From a virus: a stretch of 59,637 nucleotides of DNA. This document shows, one piece after another, positions 44,637 through 51,324 of this stretch (position 1 is the stretch's first letter; each line of letters begins with the position of its first letter). Location of the stretch: positions 1-59,637 of the IMG/VR virus record IMGVR_UViG_3300047562_002733. The stretch is one strand, 5' to 3'. Under the pieces are notes generated by a model, which saw only the letters and a program-made list of their open reading frames with translations, was not told the origin of the DNA and did no database searches. The translations under genes and the position numbers were made by a program.

Positions 44637-45092
44637 TTATGCGAGTACAACTGAATCAGACGGGATCAGCACCAACAATTGCATCATTGCGTTGATGTCA
44701 CTAGGGCCTGGCATTGTTTCAATTGTTACTGCCTTCGAAAATAGCTGCATGATTCGACGTGCCGCATTGTTCAATGTCGCACCATTTGCCCCATCCCACG
44801 CCAACAGGAACACCTTCCATTTTGTCATGATATCAATGTCGTCCGTGATGTATTCACGCCTGGATAGGTCACTTATGTCATGGATGACAACCTCCATGCC
44901 GTTGATCGACTTGATTGCAGGAAGCTTTTCCCCTGGTGTTACAATCGAAATTGCGTCAAGCTCTGTGTTGTTAGCGCGAAAGGTCCTGGTGCCAACATAC
45001 GACATGAATGTCGCGTCATTGGTCAGTGTGTCGTAAATAACCCGAGGGGTTTCAGCATGTTGCTGCGTCATTTTATAACACGAAACCTGCAC
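44637..45092 (-). CDS. Tail terminator-like protein
   Basis: 151 aa from GTG at 45092 (AAGGATTA before it) or 144 aa from ATG at 45071. ETPRVIYDTLTNDATFMSYV resembles the N-terminus of tail completion/terminator proteins, and position before the tail tube agrees. Confidence 0.55.
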   Translation of the reverse strand: MQVSCYKMTQQHAETPRVIYDTLTNDATFMSYVGTRTFRANNTELDAISIVTPGEKLPAIKSINGMEVVIHDISDLSRREYITDDIDIMTKWKVFLLAWDGANGATLNNAARRIMQLFSKAVTIETMPGPSDINAMMQLLVLIPSDSVVLA

Positions 45093-45176
45093 TAATCCTT
45101 AGTTTTCCGGCTACTATCAAGGCAAACTAGCCCAGTGTCTGTTGACATCATGCTACTGTTTTCCTGGAGGCAATTC

Positions 45177-45203
45177 ATGCCCACTCAGGAACGACAGGTC
45201 TGA
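45177..45203 (+). other. 8-codon leader ORF before the HNH gene
   Basis: MPTQERQV with a strong CTGGAGG ribosome site. Its TGA is one base before the HNH ATG (TGAGATG), so HNH translation may depend on re-initiation. A TGCTACTGT -10-like box (45150-45158) precedes it, similar to boxes in the cassette array. Confidence 0.45.
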
Positions 45204-45204
45204 G

Positions 45205-45624
45205 ATGCCCCAAAACCTTGGTGTTGCCCTTAGTGGGCCGGTTGAGTCGTATCATCAGTACCTGGCGAACATGGAATGCCTAACAAGCAGTGAAGCAAAA
45301 CGTCGCTGGAGGAAATCAATCAAAGATGCCTGGAATAACTGTTGCTGCTTCTGCGGTCAGCCGCCAATCTCTGATCAATCACTGACGATTGATCACATGC
45401 GCCCGCGCAGTAAGGGCGGTGAAGACATCTCCAGGAACTGCCTGCCGGCATGCTGGAAACACAACCAAGCAAAGGGATCTGATGACTGGCGACCCTGGTT
45501 CAGGTCTCAGTTGTTCTATGATCAGGTGCGTGAGGCTCGGATCATGTTCTGGCTCGAAAACTCACGTTTACCCAACGAACAAGAGCTAGAAGACACGTTA
45601 AAACGTCTACCCATAGATCCTTAG
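45205..45624 (+). CDS. HNH endonuclease, free-standing
   Basis: 139 aa. Zinc-type HNH: C47-x2-C50 (CCFCG), D63-H64 (LTIDHMRPRSKGGED), N78-C79, C83, H86-N87 (ACWKHNQAKG). It is the only rightward gene inside the tail operon and overlaps the 3' end of the chaperone gene by 18 nt tail-to-tail. Typical of a mobile homing endonuclease. Confidence 0.88.
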   Translation: MPQNLGVALSGPVESYHQYLANMECLTSSEAKRRWRKSIKDAWNNCCCFCGQPPISDQSLTIDHMRPRSKGGEDISRNCLPACWKHNQAKGSDDWRPWFRSQLFYDQVREARIMFWLENSRLPNEQELEDTLKRLPIDP

Positions 45625-46236
45625 CTCTACCTCTTCATCGGCCTCAAACTTGCCCTTGATCTCCGGCATTTCGACGTGTAATACATTGCCACATGGTGAT
45701 CGCATCTCACGTCGTTTTCTGCTTGCTGTATTGGCCGCAATCAGCATCCCGCTGACGTGTTGGCCCTCGATGCTCGGTGCCAAAATAATTGCGTCCTCGC
45801 ACTGTAAACACAGCACCTCAGGTGGGTTTGCTTGGTCTGCTTTTGCCTTTAGTTCTTTGAAGGTAAACAATGCCCAACCAGGGAACATGTCCATCTCGAT
45901 TAGTTTCATTGCCGCAGCGCCATACCTCGCTTCCGGCAGTGGCAGTTCATCGCGATCTTGATACATATAGAAGTCTGAAGGGCTGAACGGCTTTCGCCTT
46001 TTCTTGCGGTCGCGGTTGATCTCCGCATTCTGGTACGCCAGATATGCGATCGGCCGTTCAGTGACGTGCGCTTCCTCTTGTTGTAGCTTGTTGAGCCGTC
46101 TTACCGCCTGCAGTACATACATGTACGGCAGTTGCCAGTAATTCCGGAAGCTGAACTCAGGATCTCCCGGAAACCCCCTTTTTAGCCGCCAGTAGTAGTC
46201 TTCGAACGGGATCCGGTTGTCTTGCTTGGCTTTTTT
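45607..46236 (-). CDS. Tail assembly chaperone, frameshift extension (T part of GT)
   Basis: Open -1 frame entered from the slippery site at 46230-46236. It continues through DYYWRLKRGFPGDPEFSFRN into MYVLQAVRRLNKLQQ... The 171-aa ORF from 46122 is therefore the distal part, not a separate gene. Predicted fusion: 188 G residues plus 207, or 395 aa. Confidence 0.75.
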   Translation of the reverse strand, partial: KKAKQDNRIPFEDYYWRLKRGFPGDPEFSFRNYWQLPYMYVLQAVRRLNKLQQEEAHVTERPIAYLAYQNAEINRDRKKRRKPFSPSDFYMYQDRDELPLPEARYGAAAMKLIEMDMFPGWALFTFKELKAKADQANPPEVLCLQCEDAIILAPSIEGQHVSGMLIAANTASRKRREMRSPCGNVLHVEMPEIKGKFEADEEVELRIYG

Positions 46237-46793
46237 TCAACTTCCTCAATGCTGGGTGCTGCCTCCTCTTCGGGGGGTTTTTCCTGGAACGCATCCACCA
46301 GGCGCGATTCTTCTTCTCGATACAACGCAGCCAGGCCTTCGATGATGTCAGGATGAAGGCTTGAAATCTGGTCGATTTCAAAATTGGGGTCAATTCGATA
46401 CTTCAGCATGCACGCCGCAAAGACCAGTTCCTCGCGTGCCTTGCTGTTTGCCAGACCCTTGACAACACTTGTCAGGTCGGTCGCAAATTCTGCTTCGATT
46501 TCTGCTGCTAACGCATTGTCCTCTTCGTTTTCTTGGCTTACGCCCGAAATGATCGCTAACACCATCCGATACGCACGGTCCATCCCCAGGGAATACCTCC
46601 GTGCCACCTGACGGCTTACCGTAACGATCTCCGTCGTTCCATTGTCAAACTGCTGGACCTGTTGCACAAACGACTTCTCGCCAGTCGTTAAGTACCCGCG
46701 TCGTTCGATCTCGATGATGCCAGAGTCTTCATTGCCGATCTTCTCCATGATCGGTTGACGACGCGGCTCTACAACAAAAGGAAGCTTGACCAT
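46182..46793 (-). CDS. Tail assembly chaperone (G protein)
   Basis: 203 aa with an acidic, Pro-rich end. It sits upstream of the tail tube and tape measure and has the slippery A-AAA-AAG at codons 186-188. G and GT bind the tape measure during tail assembly. Sequence itself is only weakly family-like; the frameshift architecture is the main evidence. Confidence 0.75.
   Translation of the reverse strand: MVKLPFVVEPRRQPIMEKIGNEDSGIIEIERRGYLTTGEKSFVQQVQQFDNGTTEIVTVSRQVARRYSLGMDRAYRMVLAIISGVSQENEEDNALAAEIEAEFATDLTSVVKGLANSKAREELVFAACMLKYRIDPNFEIDQISSLHPDIIEGLAALYREEESRLVDAFQEKPPEEEAAPSIEEVEKKPSKTTGSRSKTTTGG
46230..46236 (-). promoter_or_regulatory. -1 ribosomal frameshift slippery heptamer
   Basis: A-AAA-AAG in phase with the G frame (GAA AAA AAG). 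After a -1 slip the frame reads on 207 codons. Confidence 0.75.
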
Positions 46794-46832
46794 TACCGCT
46801 TATGTTGATCCTGTGCCTACTATCTTACCGAT

Positions 46833-47333
46833 TTAACGGAATGCTGTAAGGATTTCCTCTTGGTAGTATTTTTTTAGGTCGAACTTAGGTACCGGCCCGC
46901 CGCCAATCATCACAGCTTCAATCCACTTCCGTGGCGGTAGATACACCTTGGCTTCAGTATTGCCGTACACATTAATGTATCCGCCGTAATGAATCAAGGC
47001 CGCATACGGTGCTGAATACGATATTGTAATGCCATTGCTGTCGATATTAACGGTGCCTGATTCCAATAACTCGCCACTGTCATATAGGTCATTGTCGTTA
47101 CCTCCGATTGACCACACACCACTGCGTAACGCATCATCCAAGGCACGTTTTAAATCAATTGCCGCCTTCTGGCTTGCTTGGTTGATTGCCTGCTGAAACT
47201 TTTCCAGGATCTTGGCTGTTGGTACCTCTGACTTGAACTTAATCAGCCCCTCCTTGTTGATCTTCGCGGTGAACCGCGTTTTCTTGGGCACATTGCCAAC
47301 AATATCCTGTAAAGTAATGATTGGTTTCGCCAC
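46833..47333 (-). CDS. Tail completion / HK97 gp10-like protein
   Basis: 166 aa. The motif LYDSGELLESGTVNIDSN, then ISYSAPYAALIHYGGYI and VYLPPRKWIEAVM, is the signature of HK97 gp10-type neck/tail completion proteins (D-G-L--S--, Y-A--H--G, P-R-w). Confidence 0.72.
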   Translation of the reverse strand: MAKPIITLQDIVGNVPKKTRFTAKINKEGLIKFKSEVPTAKILEKFQQAINQASQKAAIDLKRALDDALRSGVWSIGGNDNDLYDSGELLESGTVNIDSNGITISYSAPYAALIHYGGYINVYGNTEAKVYLPPRKWIEAVMIGGGPVPKFDLKKYYQEEILTAFR

Positions 47334-47334
47334 C

Positions 47335-47838
47335 TTAATTTGTTACCTCGCTGCTGCGGACGACAATCGGAAGTCCCTTGATGTTTCTACTGATGACCTC
47401 ATCGATCTGCGTGCCGCCGTACTTGCCGCTGATCACCTCAATGTTCGATGTCTTGATTTCTTCGCTGCCCTGCAGGTGTTGGACACTGATCGCATTCGTC
47501 AGCCATGCTGGTTTGTTTGATGTGCTTAATTCTGTCCATGACCCACTGATCTGATCGCCCAGTGAGTAGCCGCTTGTTACCTCAATGAATCGTAAGGCAT
47601 AGCCTCGATACAGGAATGATTGGCCACCAGCACCTGGCAGACTGTCGCCCGGTGTTCTTCGTACAGGGTAATACTCCGCTCCTGTTTCAGTGCCGGTACT
47701 ATCCTGACGTTTTAAATAGCATTGGATAACGTAGTACGCACTCGCGCTCGTGCTGATTCTGCCATCAATGACCGATGGCGCTCCGCTTGCGGTAATCAGT
47801 AGGTAGCCATTGGCATACGGCAGTAACGGTGAAGTCAT
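47335..47838 (-). CDS. Head-tail connector region protein (167 aa)
   Basis: Beta-rich; no motif. Position in the neck gene block suggests a head closure or neck role. Start overlaps the zinc-ribbon stop (ATGA). Confidence 0.55.
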   Translation of the reverse strand: MTSPLLPYANGYLLITASGAPSVIDGRISTSASAYYVIQCYLKRQDSTGTETGAEYYPVRRTPGDSLPGAGGQSFLYRGYALRFIEVTSGYSLGDQISGSWTELSTSNKPAWLTNAISVQHLQGSEEIKTSNIEVISGKYGGTQIDEVISRNIKGLPIVVRSSEVTN

Positions 47839-48002
47839 GCGTCTTGGTTACGACAATGCCGACACTTGTTGATGCCGGTTTCTTTGATGTATGGTAAATA
47901 TACCTTGTTTACAGGGGCTTCGCTTCCGCAACTTTTGCACACCATCATCACAACCTCGCTGCTTAGGATCTCTTGGAATGGGCTGTCGCTTTCGTTGCTC
48001 AT
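47835..48002 (-). CDS. Small zinc-ribbon protein (55 aa)
   Basis: MSNESDSPFQEILSSEV, then CKSC and CRHC: two CxxC pairs about 25 residues apart. Both ends are coupled by ATGA overlaps, which establishes this frame over the competing ORF 47848-48057. Confidence 0.7.
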   Translation of the reverse strand: MSNESDSPFQEILSSEVVMMVCKSCGSEAPVNKVYLPYIKETGINKCRHCRNQDA

Positions 48003-48388
48003 GATCGTACCAGCGGTGTTCCGTTGTTGCTTGCCTCAAACAGGATGCTAGACGCAAAGTATTGGTAAAGCAAGCCCCTGATGCGCATTAGCTCACGTTC
48101 AGGGCCGTAGCCGCCGCCAGGCATCAATGGCTCCCACTCCAGGACATCTACTTTCTTCAGGATCTTGCCCTCGCTGTTGGTATTTAACTCCTTGTAGGTG
48201 GTCTGGATTGCGTCGTACTCGTCCAGTAAGTCCTTGACCGGACTGATGATTGATGGGATCGCCGTACCGATATAATTCATGTCGCGTTGGATTTGTTGGA
48301 TCTGGTAGATCCCAACGCTGATGCCTGCCGCCACTAAAACACGGACATCATCGCCTAATGACCACCCTAGGTCCGTGTTTAATGACAT
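47999..48388 (-). CDS. Neck/connector region protein (129 aa)
   Basis: Start at ATG 48388 (MSLNTDLGWSLGDDVRVLV); the upstream part of the open frame overlaps the divergent promoter. Helical, with VKDLLDEYDAIQTTYKELN. First gene of the leftward structural block. Role inferred from position. Confidence 0.55.
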   Translation of the reverse strand: MSLNTDLGWSLGDDVRVLVAAGISVGIYQIQQIQRDMNYIGTAIPSIISPVKDLLDEYDAIQTTYKELNTNSEGKILKKVDVLEWEPLMPGGGYGPERELMRIRGLLYQYFASSILFEASNNGTPLVRS

Positions 48389-48395
48389 CTTTTTG

Positions 48396-48412
48396 TATAA
48401 TACTCCTATGAT
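48396..48412. promoter_or_regulatory. Divergent promoter region
   Basis: Consensus TATAAT on the plus strand (48396-48401) and TATCAT on the minus strand (48412-48407) between diverging genes. AGGAG for the leftward gene lies here too. Confidence 0.5.
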
Positions 48413-48658
48413 ATGTTTCCGATCATTATTGCTGCCATGCAAAACCTGAGGTTGCTTAAGGATTCGTTGGTTCTTGCTTGTGTCATTAATGCCCAAGATC
48501 GATACGCCGCAATTCAGTTCTTTCGTTACTTAACCACACTCCAGGTGTCGTATGTGGGGGTGCCTAATTACCCGAAGGCGGTTGCTCTTAAGGCCGTTTC
48601 GTTTCTAAGGGACTCAACAGAAGGTCGGTTGTGGGTTCAGTCGATCTTCGATTCCTGA
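48413..48658 (+). CDS. Hypothetical protein (up to 81 aa)
   Basis: Helical, FRYLTTLQVSYVGVPNYPKA, then VSFLRDSTEGRLWVQSI. ATG at 48413 or at 48437 (MQNLRLLKDS). First rightward gene before the palindrome array; not flanked by a clear palindrome on its left. Confidence 0.55.
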   Translation: MFPIIIAAMQNLRLLKDSLVLACVINAQDRYAAIQFFRYLTTLQVSYVGVPNYPKAVALKAVSFLRDSTEGRLWVQSIFDS

Positions 48659-48718
48659 ATTTTTGTAGGAAATTTTGAGGGGGTTGCTATAGCACTGGCA
48701 ATGCAGTTTCGGGGTGGG

Positions 48719-48746
48719 GGTACCTAGGCGATTCGCGCCAGGTTCC
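48719..48746. repeat. Decayed palindrome copy (R0)
   Basis: GGTACCTAGG as in copy R5, followed at the expected distance by TCGCGCCAGGTTCC, which is the right arm with an insertion. Left arm lost. Confidence 0.45.
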
Positions 48747-48750
48747 GACC

Positions 48751-48777
48751 TTGATTTGCTGTATTATTTTATACAAT
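48751..48777 (+). promoter_or_regulatory. Promoter with overlapping palindrome
   Basis: TTGATT, 15 bp, TACAAT. The inverted pair TGTAT/ATACA overlaps the -10, a possible operator. Lies just before copy R1. Confidence 0.45.
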
Positions 48778-48796
48778 AAACAATACACATGGCACA

Positions 48797-48827
48797 TGCG
48801 AACGGTCCCCAGGGCCAATTGATCGCA
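48797..48827. repeat. Array palindrome R1 (class I)
   Basis: Core GGTCCCCAGGGCC; inner arms TGCGA/TCGCA; left outer arm missing. Confidence 0.85.
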
Positions 48828-48842
48828 GGTTCCCTGCCGTGC

Positions 48843-48848
48843 TACACT
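48843..48848 (+). promoter_or_regulatory. TGCTACACT extended -10
   Basis: TACACT preceded by TGC. TTGATC, supplied by the palindrome itself, lies 18 bp upstream as a -35. Same box recurs in several cassettes. Confidence 0.5.
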
Positions 48849-48876
48849 AAACCAGAACCTTAAGAAGGCCAGACTC

Positions 48877-49194
48877 ATGCCCCTCCAGCTCCCCGTTAAC
48901 AGCACGCTGTCTCGACTGGCAGCCTTCCGCACTAGCACCCAGCGACGCATGATGCAGGCAGGCCTGCCCGCTCTGTTTGTAGCCACCGAGCTCCCCGACG
49001 TGGCACGTTGTATCGGGGCTGCCGAGTACACCCTTAAGTCGTCCTGGTGGGAGTGCCTTACCGATGATGTGGCACTCTGCATCAGGGCTGCCAGGTATGG
49101 GCACAAGCCGTCCTGGTGGGAGTGTCTTACCAGTGGTTCAACCAGTGCCCTACTCGCGGAAGCCGAGCACCGAGCCAAGGCTCTGTGGGACTAG
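48877..49194 (+). CDS. Cassette protein with tandem 23-residue repeat (105 aa)
   Basis: Two adjacent 23-residue units, DVARCIGAAEYTLKSSWWEC-LTD and DVALCIRAARYGHKPSWWEC-LTS, follow a basic helical start. Conserved Cys/Trp suggest a small repeat fold like helical solenoids. Flanked by palindromes R1 and R2 with identical cores. Confidence 0.65.
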   Translation: MPLQLPVNSTLSRLAAFRTSTQRRMMQAGLPALFVATELPDVARCIGAAEYTLKSSWWECLTDDVALCIRAARYGHKPSWWECLTSGSTSALLAEAEHRAKALWD

Positions 49195-49209
49195 ATCCCC
49201 TGATTGAAC

Positions 49210-49252
49210 GGAACCTGCGAACGGTCCCCAGGGCCAATTGATCGCAGGTTCC
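49210..49252. repeat. Array palindrome R2 (class I)
   Basis: 11-bp perfect arms GGAACCTGCGA/TCGCAGGTTCC around core GGTCCCCAGGGCC. Between convergent genes; the next stop codon starts at the base after it. Confidence 0.9.
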
Positions 49253-49405
49253 TTAGCAGATCACCCAGGCCAGCAGCAGGATCGCGGCGATGGCCAGGGC
49301 GTTGCGTTGCCGGCGGAGTTCCTGCACCGACTCTTGCTGGTCGTCGATCAGGGCCAATGCCTCAGTGATGATCTCGGCCTTGCTGTTGCGCTCAGTGATG
49401 TTCAT
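49253..49405 (-). CDS. Cassette membrane protein (50 aa)
   Basis: Start at ATG 49405 after AGAGGG. Helical MNITERNSKAEIITEALALI..., then a C-terminal membrane segment NALAIAAILLLAWVIC. Own minus-strand promoter box TACACT at 49433-49428. Confidence 0.6.
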   Translation of the reverse strand: MNITERNSKAEIITEALALIDDQQESVQELRRQRNALAIAAILLLAWVIC

Positions 49406-49445
49406 GGGATGATCCCTCTCTTGTGGTAGTGTAGCACGAACGGAT

Positions 49446-49488
49446 GGAACTTGCGAACGGTCCCTAGGGCCAATTGATCGCAAGTGCC
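49446..49488. repeat. Array palindrome R3 (class I)
   Basis: Arms GGAACTTGCGA/TCGCAAGTGCC, core GGTCCCTAGGGCC. Between divergent genes. Confidence 0.9.
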
Positions 49489-49500
49489 TGGCTGACGTGT

Positions 49501-49506
49501 TACACT
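49501..49506 (+). promoter_or_regulatory. TGTTACACT extended -10
   Basis: Just after R3, 28 nt before the next ATG. Confidence 0.45.
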
Positions 49507-49533
49507 CATTCCGCAACCGACAGGATTCGATCC

Positions 49534-49707
49534 ATGCCTTATCAGTCCTCCCGTCCCTTCCACGTCCTGGCCGCCGTGATCGGCCTGGGATCCATTGGCC
49601 TGGCTCTGGCGATGGACTTCGGAGGGGTCCCCGCTGCTCGCTTGGCTGCTCGCTGTGATGCCATCAAGTGCGAGGTGGTGCGAGTCGCAAGCATACCCCT
49701 TCGCTGA
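49534..49707 (+). CDS. Cassette membrane protein (57 aa)
   Basis: ATG after GACAGGA. MPYQSSRPFHVLAAVIGLGS and IGLALAMDFGG give one N-terminal membrane helix, followed by a Cys-containing tail. Flanked by R3 and R4 (same core). Confidence 0.6.
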   Translation: MPYQSSRPFHVLAAVIGLGSIGLALAMDFGGVPAARLAARCDAIKCEVVRVASIPLR

Positions 49708-49713
49708 TTGGAT

Positions 49714-49756
49714 GGAACTTGCGAACGGTCCCTAGGGCCAATTGATCGCAGGTTCC
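49714..49756. repeat. Array palindrome R4 (class I)
   Basis: Left arm of the R3 type, right arm of the R2 type; core GGTCCCTAGGGCC. Confidence 0.9.
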
Positions 49757-49779
49757 GCAGATCCGTTGCTGTCACTGCC

Positions 49780-49989
49780 ATGTTCCGCACCATCCTCGCC
49801 CTTCCACGCGCCGCCTGGGAGACGCCCCTGTTCTACGGCTACCTGCTGGCCAAGGGTTACAACCTGAGCCGTAGAGACGTGTTGCTCTCCCTGGCTAGGG
49901 TCCGCCCCTGGGAGAACACCGATAAGCGTGTGGCTCCCTGGCGTCTCGTTCGAGACGTTGCGGTCCTGGGGCCGATCGGTTACAATTAA
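49780..49989 (+). CDS. Cassette protein (69 aa)
   Basis: ATG at 49780 (MFRTILALPRAAWETPLFYG). No clear ribosome site. GYNLSRRDVLLSLARVRPWE may be a helix-turn-helix. Ends just before R5. Confidence 0.55.
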   Translation: MFRTILALPRAAWETPLFYGYLLAKGYNLSRRDVLLSLARVRPWENTDKRVAPWRLVRDVAVLGPIGYN

Positions 49990-49991
49990 GG

Positions 49992-50034
49992 GGAACCTGC
50001 GAACGGTACCTAGGGCCAATTGATCGCAAGTGCC
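49992..50034. repeat. Array palindrome R5 (class I)
   Basis: Left arm of the R2 type, right arm of the R3 type; core GGTACCTAGGGCC. Its last base is part of the stop codon of the leftward gene. Confidence 0.9.
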
Positions 50035-50303
50035 TACTTCAGCGTGCGACGGCCACCTTCGCCGTTTCTGGCCCTGTTCTTGCTGCGGTTTTCCAAGACA
50101 AGGCGCCCATCCTTGGTGTGGCTCATGTCTCTGTTACCCATCCTGCCTTCAAGGCCCATTGCTCGCTTCTTGCGACGACGTTCATTATATCTCTCGCGTT
50201 CTCGATCTGTCTTGCGCCGGTCTGCTTCATATTGCTTTTTCTTTTCATACGCTTCCGGATTCTTCTTGTAGTAGTCCATCGTATTGCGCTTCTTCTGGGC
50301 CAT
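50034..50303 (-). CDS. Cassette copy of the NPEAY...SKNRARNG basic protein
   Basis: 89 aa. Same motif order as 19439-19741 (KKNPEAYEKKKQY, RRRKKRAMG, DMSHTKDGRLVLENRSKNRA). This cassette carries a paralogue of a late-operon gene. Possible -10 upstream on the minus strand: GAATAAAG. Confidence 0.75.
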   Translation of the reverse strand: MAQKKRNTMDYYKKNPEAYEKKKQYEADRRKTDRERERYNERRRKKRAMGLEGRMGNRDMSHTKDGRLVLENRSKNRARNGEGGRRTLK

Positions 50304-50339
50304 GAATCCAGTGCTGATTCTTTATTCTTCCGCAGCGTG

Positions 50340-50375
50340 ATCGCGAGCGGTCCCCATGGCCATTGCTCACGATCT
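50340..50375. repeat. Array palindrome R6 (class II)
   Basis: Arms GATCGCGAGC/GCTCACGATC, core GGTCCCCATGGCC. Divergent junction. Confidence 0.9.
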
Positions 50376-50412
50376 CGGCTCTGCCGCTGCCATCTCCCAC
50401 CGCGACTCCATT

Positions 50413-50607
50413 ATGGTCACCCTGGCATTCTTCGATCCCCGCTACTCGATCCCCTTAGCGCAGACTACCTACTGTGAACCTGAATGGCGTTACGCAGCAG
50501 CAGCAGCGCTCCGACGTGGCAGCGCCTACGAGGCCTGGCGCGATGGTAGACTGATCGCCAGGGGCGGTCCCCGCTCCATACTGCCGCCGTGCTATTATAA
50601 ATCGTGA
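50413..50607 (+). CDS. Cassette protein (64 aa)
   Basis: MVTLAFFDPRYSIPLAQTTY..., then WRYAAAAALRRGSAYEAWRD. An in-frame ATG inside R6 (50356) would add 19 residues encoded by the repeat. Stop TGA overlaps the start of R7. Confidence 0.55.
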   Translation: MVTLAFFDPRYSIPLAQTTYCEPEWRYAAAAALRRGSAYEAWRDGRLIARGGPRSILPPCYYKS

Positions 50608-50641
50608 TCGCGAGCGGTCCCCATGGCCATTGTTCACGATC
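50606..50641. repeat. Array palindrome R7 (class II)
   Basis: Arms GATCGCGAGC/GTTCACGATC, core identical to R6. TGCTATTAT lies just upstream. Confidence 0.9.
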
Positions 50642-50664
50642 AAACCACAACCGGAGCCATTCCA

Positions 50665-50973
50665 GTGATTCTGCACTTCGCTGCATCAAACGACACAGAC
50701 GGCAACCCTCGTCGGGTGTTTGTCTACGTGACAGAAGACGGTCAACCAATCGCTGCCTGGCCAGAAGGATACTCCGGCCATGATGCAGTTCCAGGCCCCC
50801 TGAGGGGGCTTGCGTGGCAGGCTATGCAGCGGTCGATCATGATCACCGTTGACGAATACCTGCAGGCCCTGGCGCTGCCGCGTCCGATGTACTACAATCC
50901 AGAGCACTTCCAATCGGCGGCCTGCCTGCAGCGCCACATTAAGATGGGAGTTGTGGCCCTGGCGCCCGCGTGA
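50665..50973 (+). CDS. Cassette protein (102 aa)
   Basis: GTG start after the conserved leader CGGAGCCATTCCA. VFVYVTEDGQPIAAWPEGYS and ITVDEYLQALALPRPMYYNP: small mixed fold, unrecognised. Stop TGA overlaps R8. Confidence 0.6.
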   Translation: MILHFAASNDTDGNPRRVFVYVTEDGQPIAAWPEGYSGHDAVPGPLRGLAWQAMQRSIMITVDEYLQALALPRPMYYNPEHFQSAACLQRHIKMGVVALAPA

Positions 50974-51007
50974 TCGCGAGCGGTCCCTAGGGCCATTGTT
51001 CACGATC
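50972..51007. repeat. Array palindrome R8 (class II)
   Basis: Arms GATCGCGAGC/GTTCACGATC, core GGTCCCTAGGGCC. Confidence 0.9.
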
Positions 51008-51011
51008 ATGC

Positions 51012-51017
51012 TACACT
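51012..51017 (+). promoter_or_regulatory. TGCTACACT extended -10
   Basis: Immediately after R8. Downstream leader holds a GGGGGCTGGGCCCC hairpin before the ATG. Confidence 0.45.
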
Positions 51018-51060
51018 GTTCTCCGGGGGCTGGGCCCCGTCCATTTCATAGGGTCATCCC

Positions 51061-51261
51061 ATGACAACCGCTCACCAGTTCGCTGCAGTAGGCTCCGAGA
51101 CTTGGCACCTGAACTGCGCCAAGGTCTGGCAGGAAAACATGGAGGTCTGGAGGGTTCTCCGGGACGCTCGGCAGTACCGCTCAGGCATGAACCTCTGCTA
51201 TGAAGCCTTCTCCGAGCATATTCACGCCGTCATGCGAGCCGACAGCCGGCCTGAGCTTTGA
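51061..51261 (+). CDS. Cassette protein (66 aa)
   Basis: ATG after TAGGG. Helical (KVWQENMEVWRVLRDARQYR, CYEAFSEHIHAVMRA). Stop TGA overlaps R9. Confidence 0.6.
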   Translation: MTTAHQFAAVGSETWHLNCAKVWQENMEVWRVLRDARQYRSGMNLCYEAFSEHIHAVMRADSRPEL

Positions 51262-51295
51262 TCGTGAGCGGTCCCTGGGGCCATTGTTCACGATC
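51260..51295. repeat. Array palindrome R9 (class II)
   Basis: Arms GATCGTGAGC/GTTCACGATC, core GGTCCCTGGGGCC. Confidence 0.9.
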
Positions 51296-51324
51296 AATCC
51301 ATCGTCATCATCGGAGCCAATCCA

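Noticed and set aside
45607-46122. Independent 171-aa gene
   Set aside because: It is the distal part of the -1 frame entered from the G gene's slippery site; no ribosome site at 46122.
46157-46393. 78-aa minus-strand ORF
   Set aside because: Third frame across the G/T overlap; basic shadow sequence without start signal.
47848-48057. 69-aa minus-strand ORF
   Set aside because: The overlapping frame 47835-48002 is coupled at both ends and encodes a two-CxxC zinc ribbon, so this one is a shadow.
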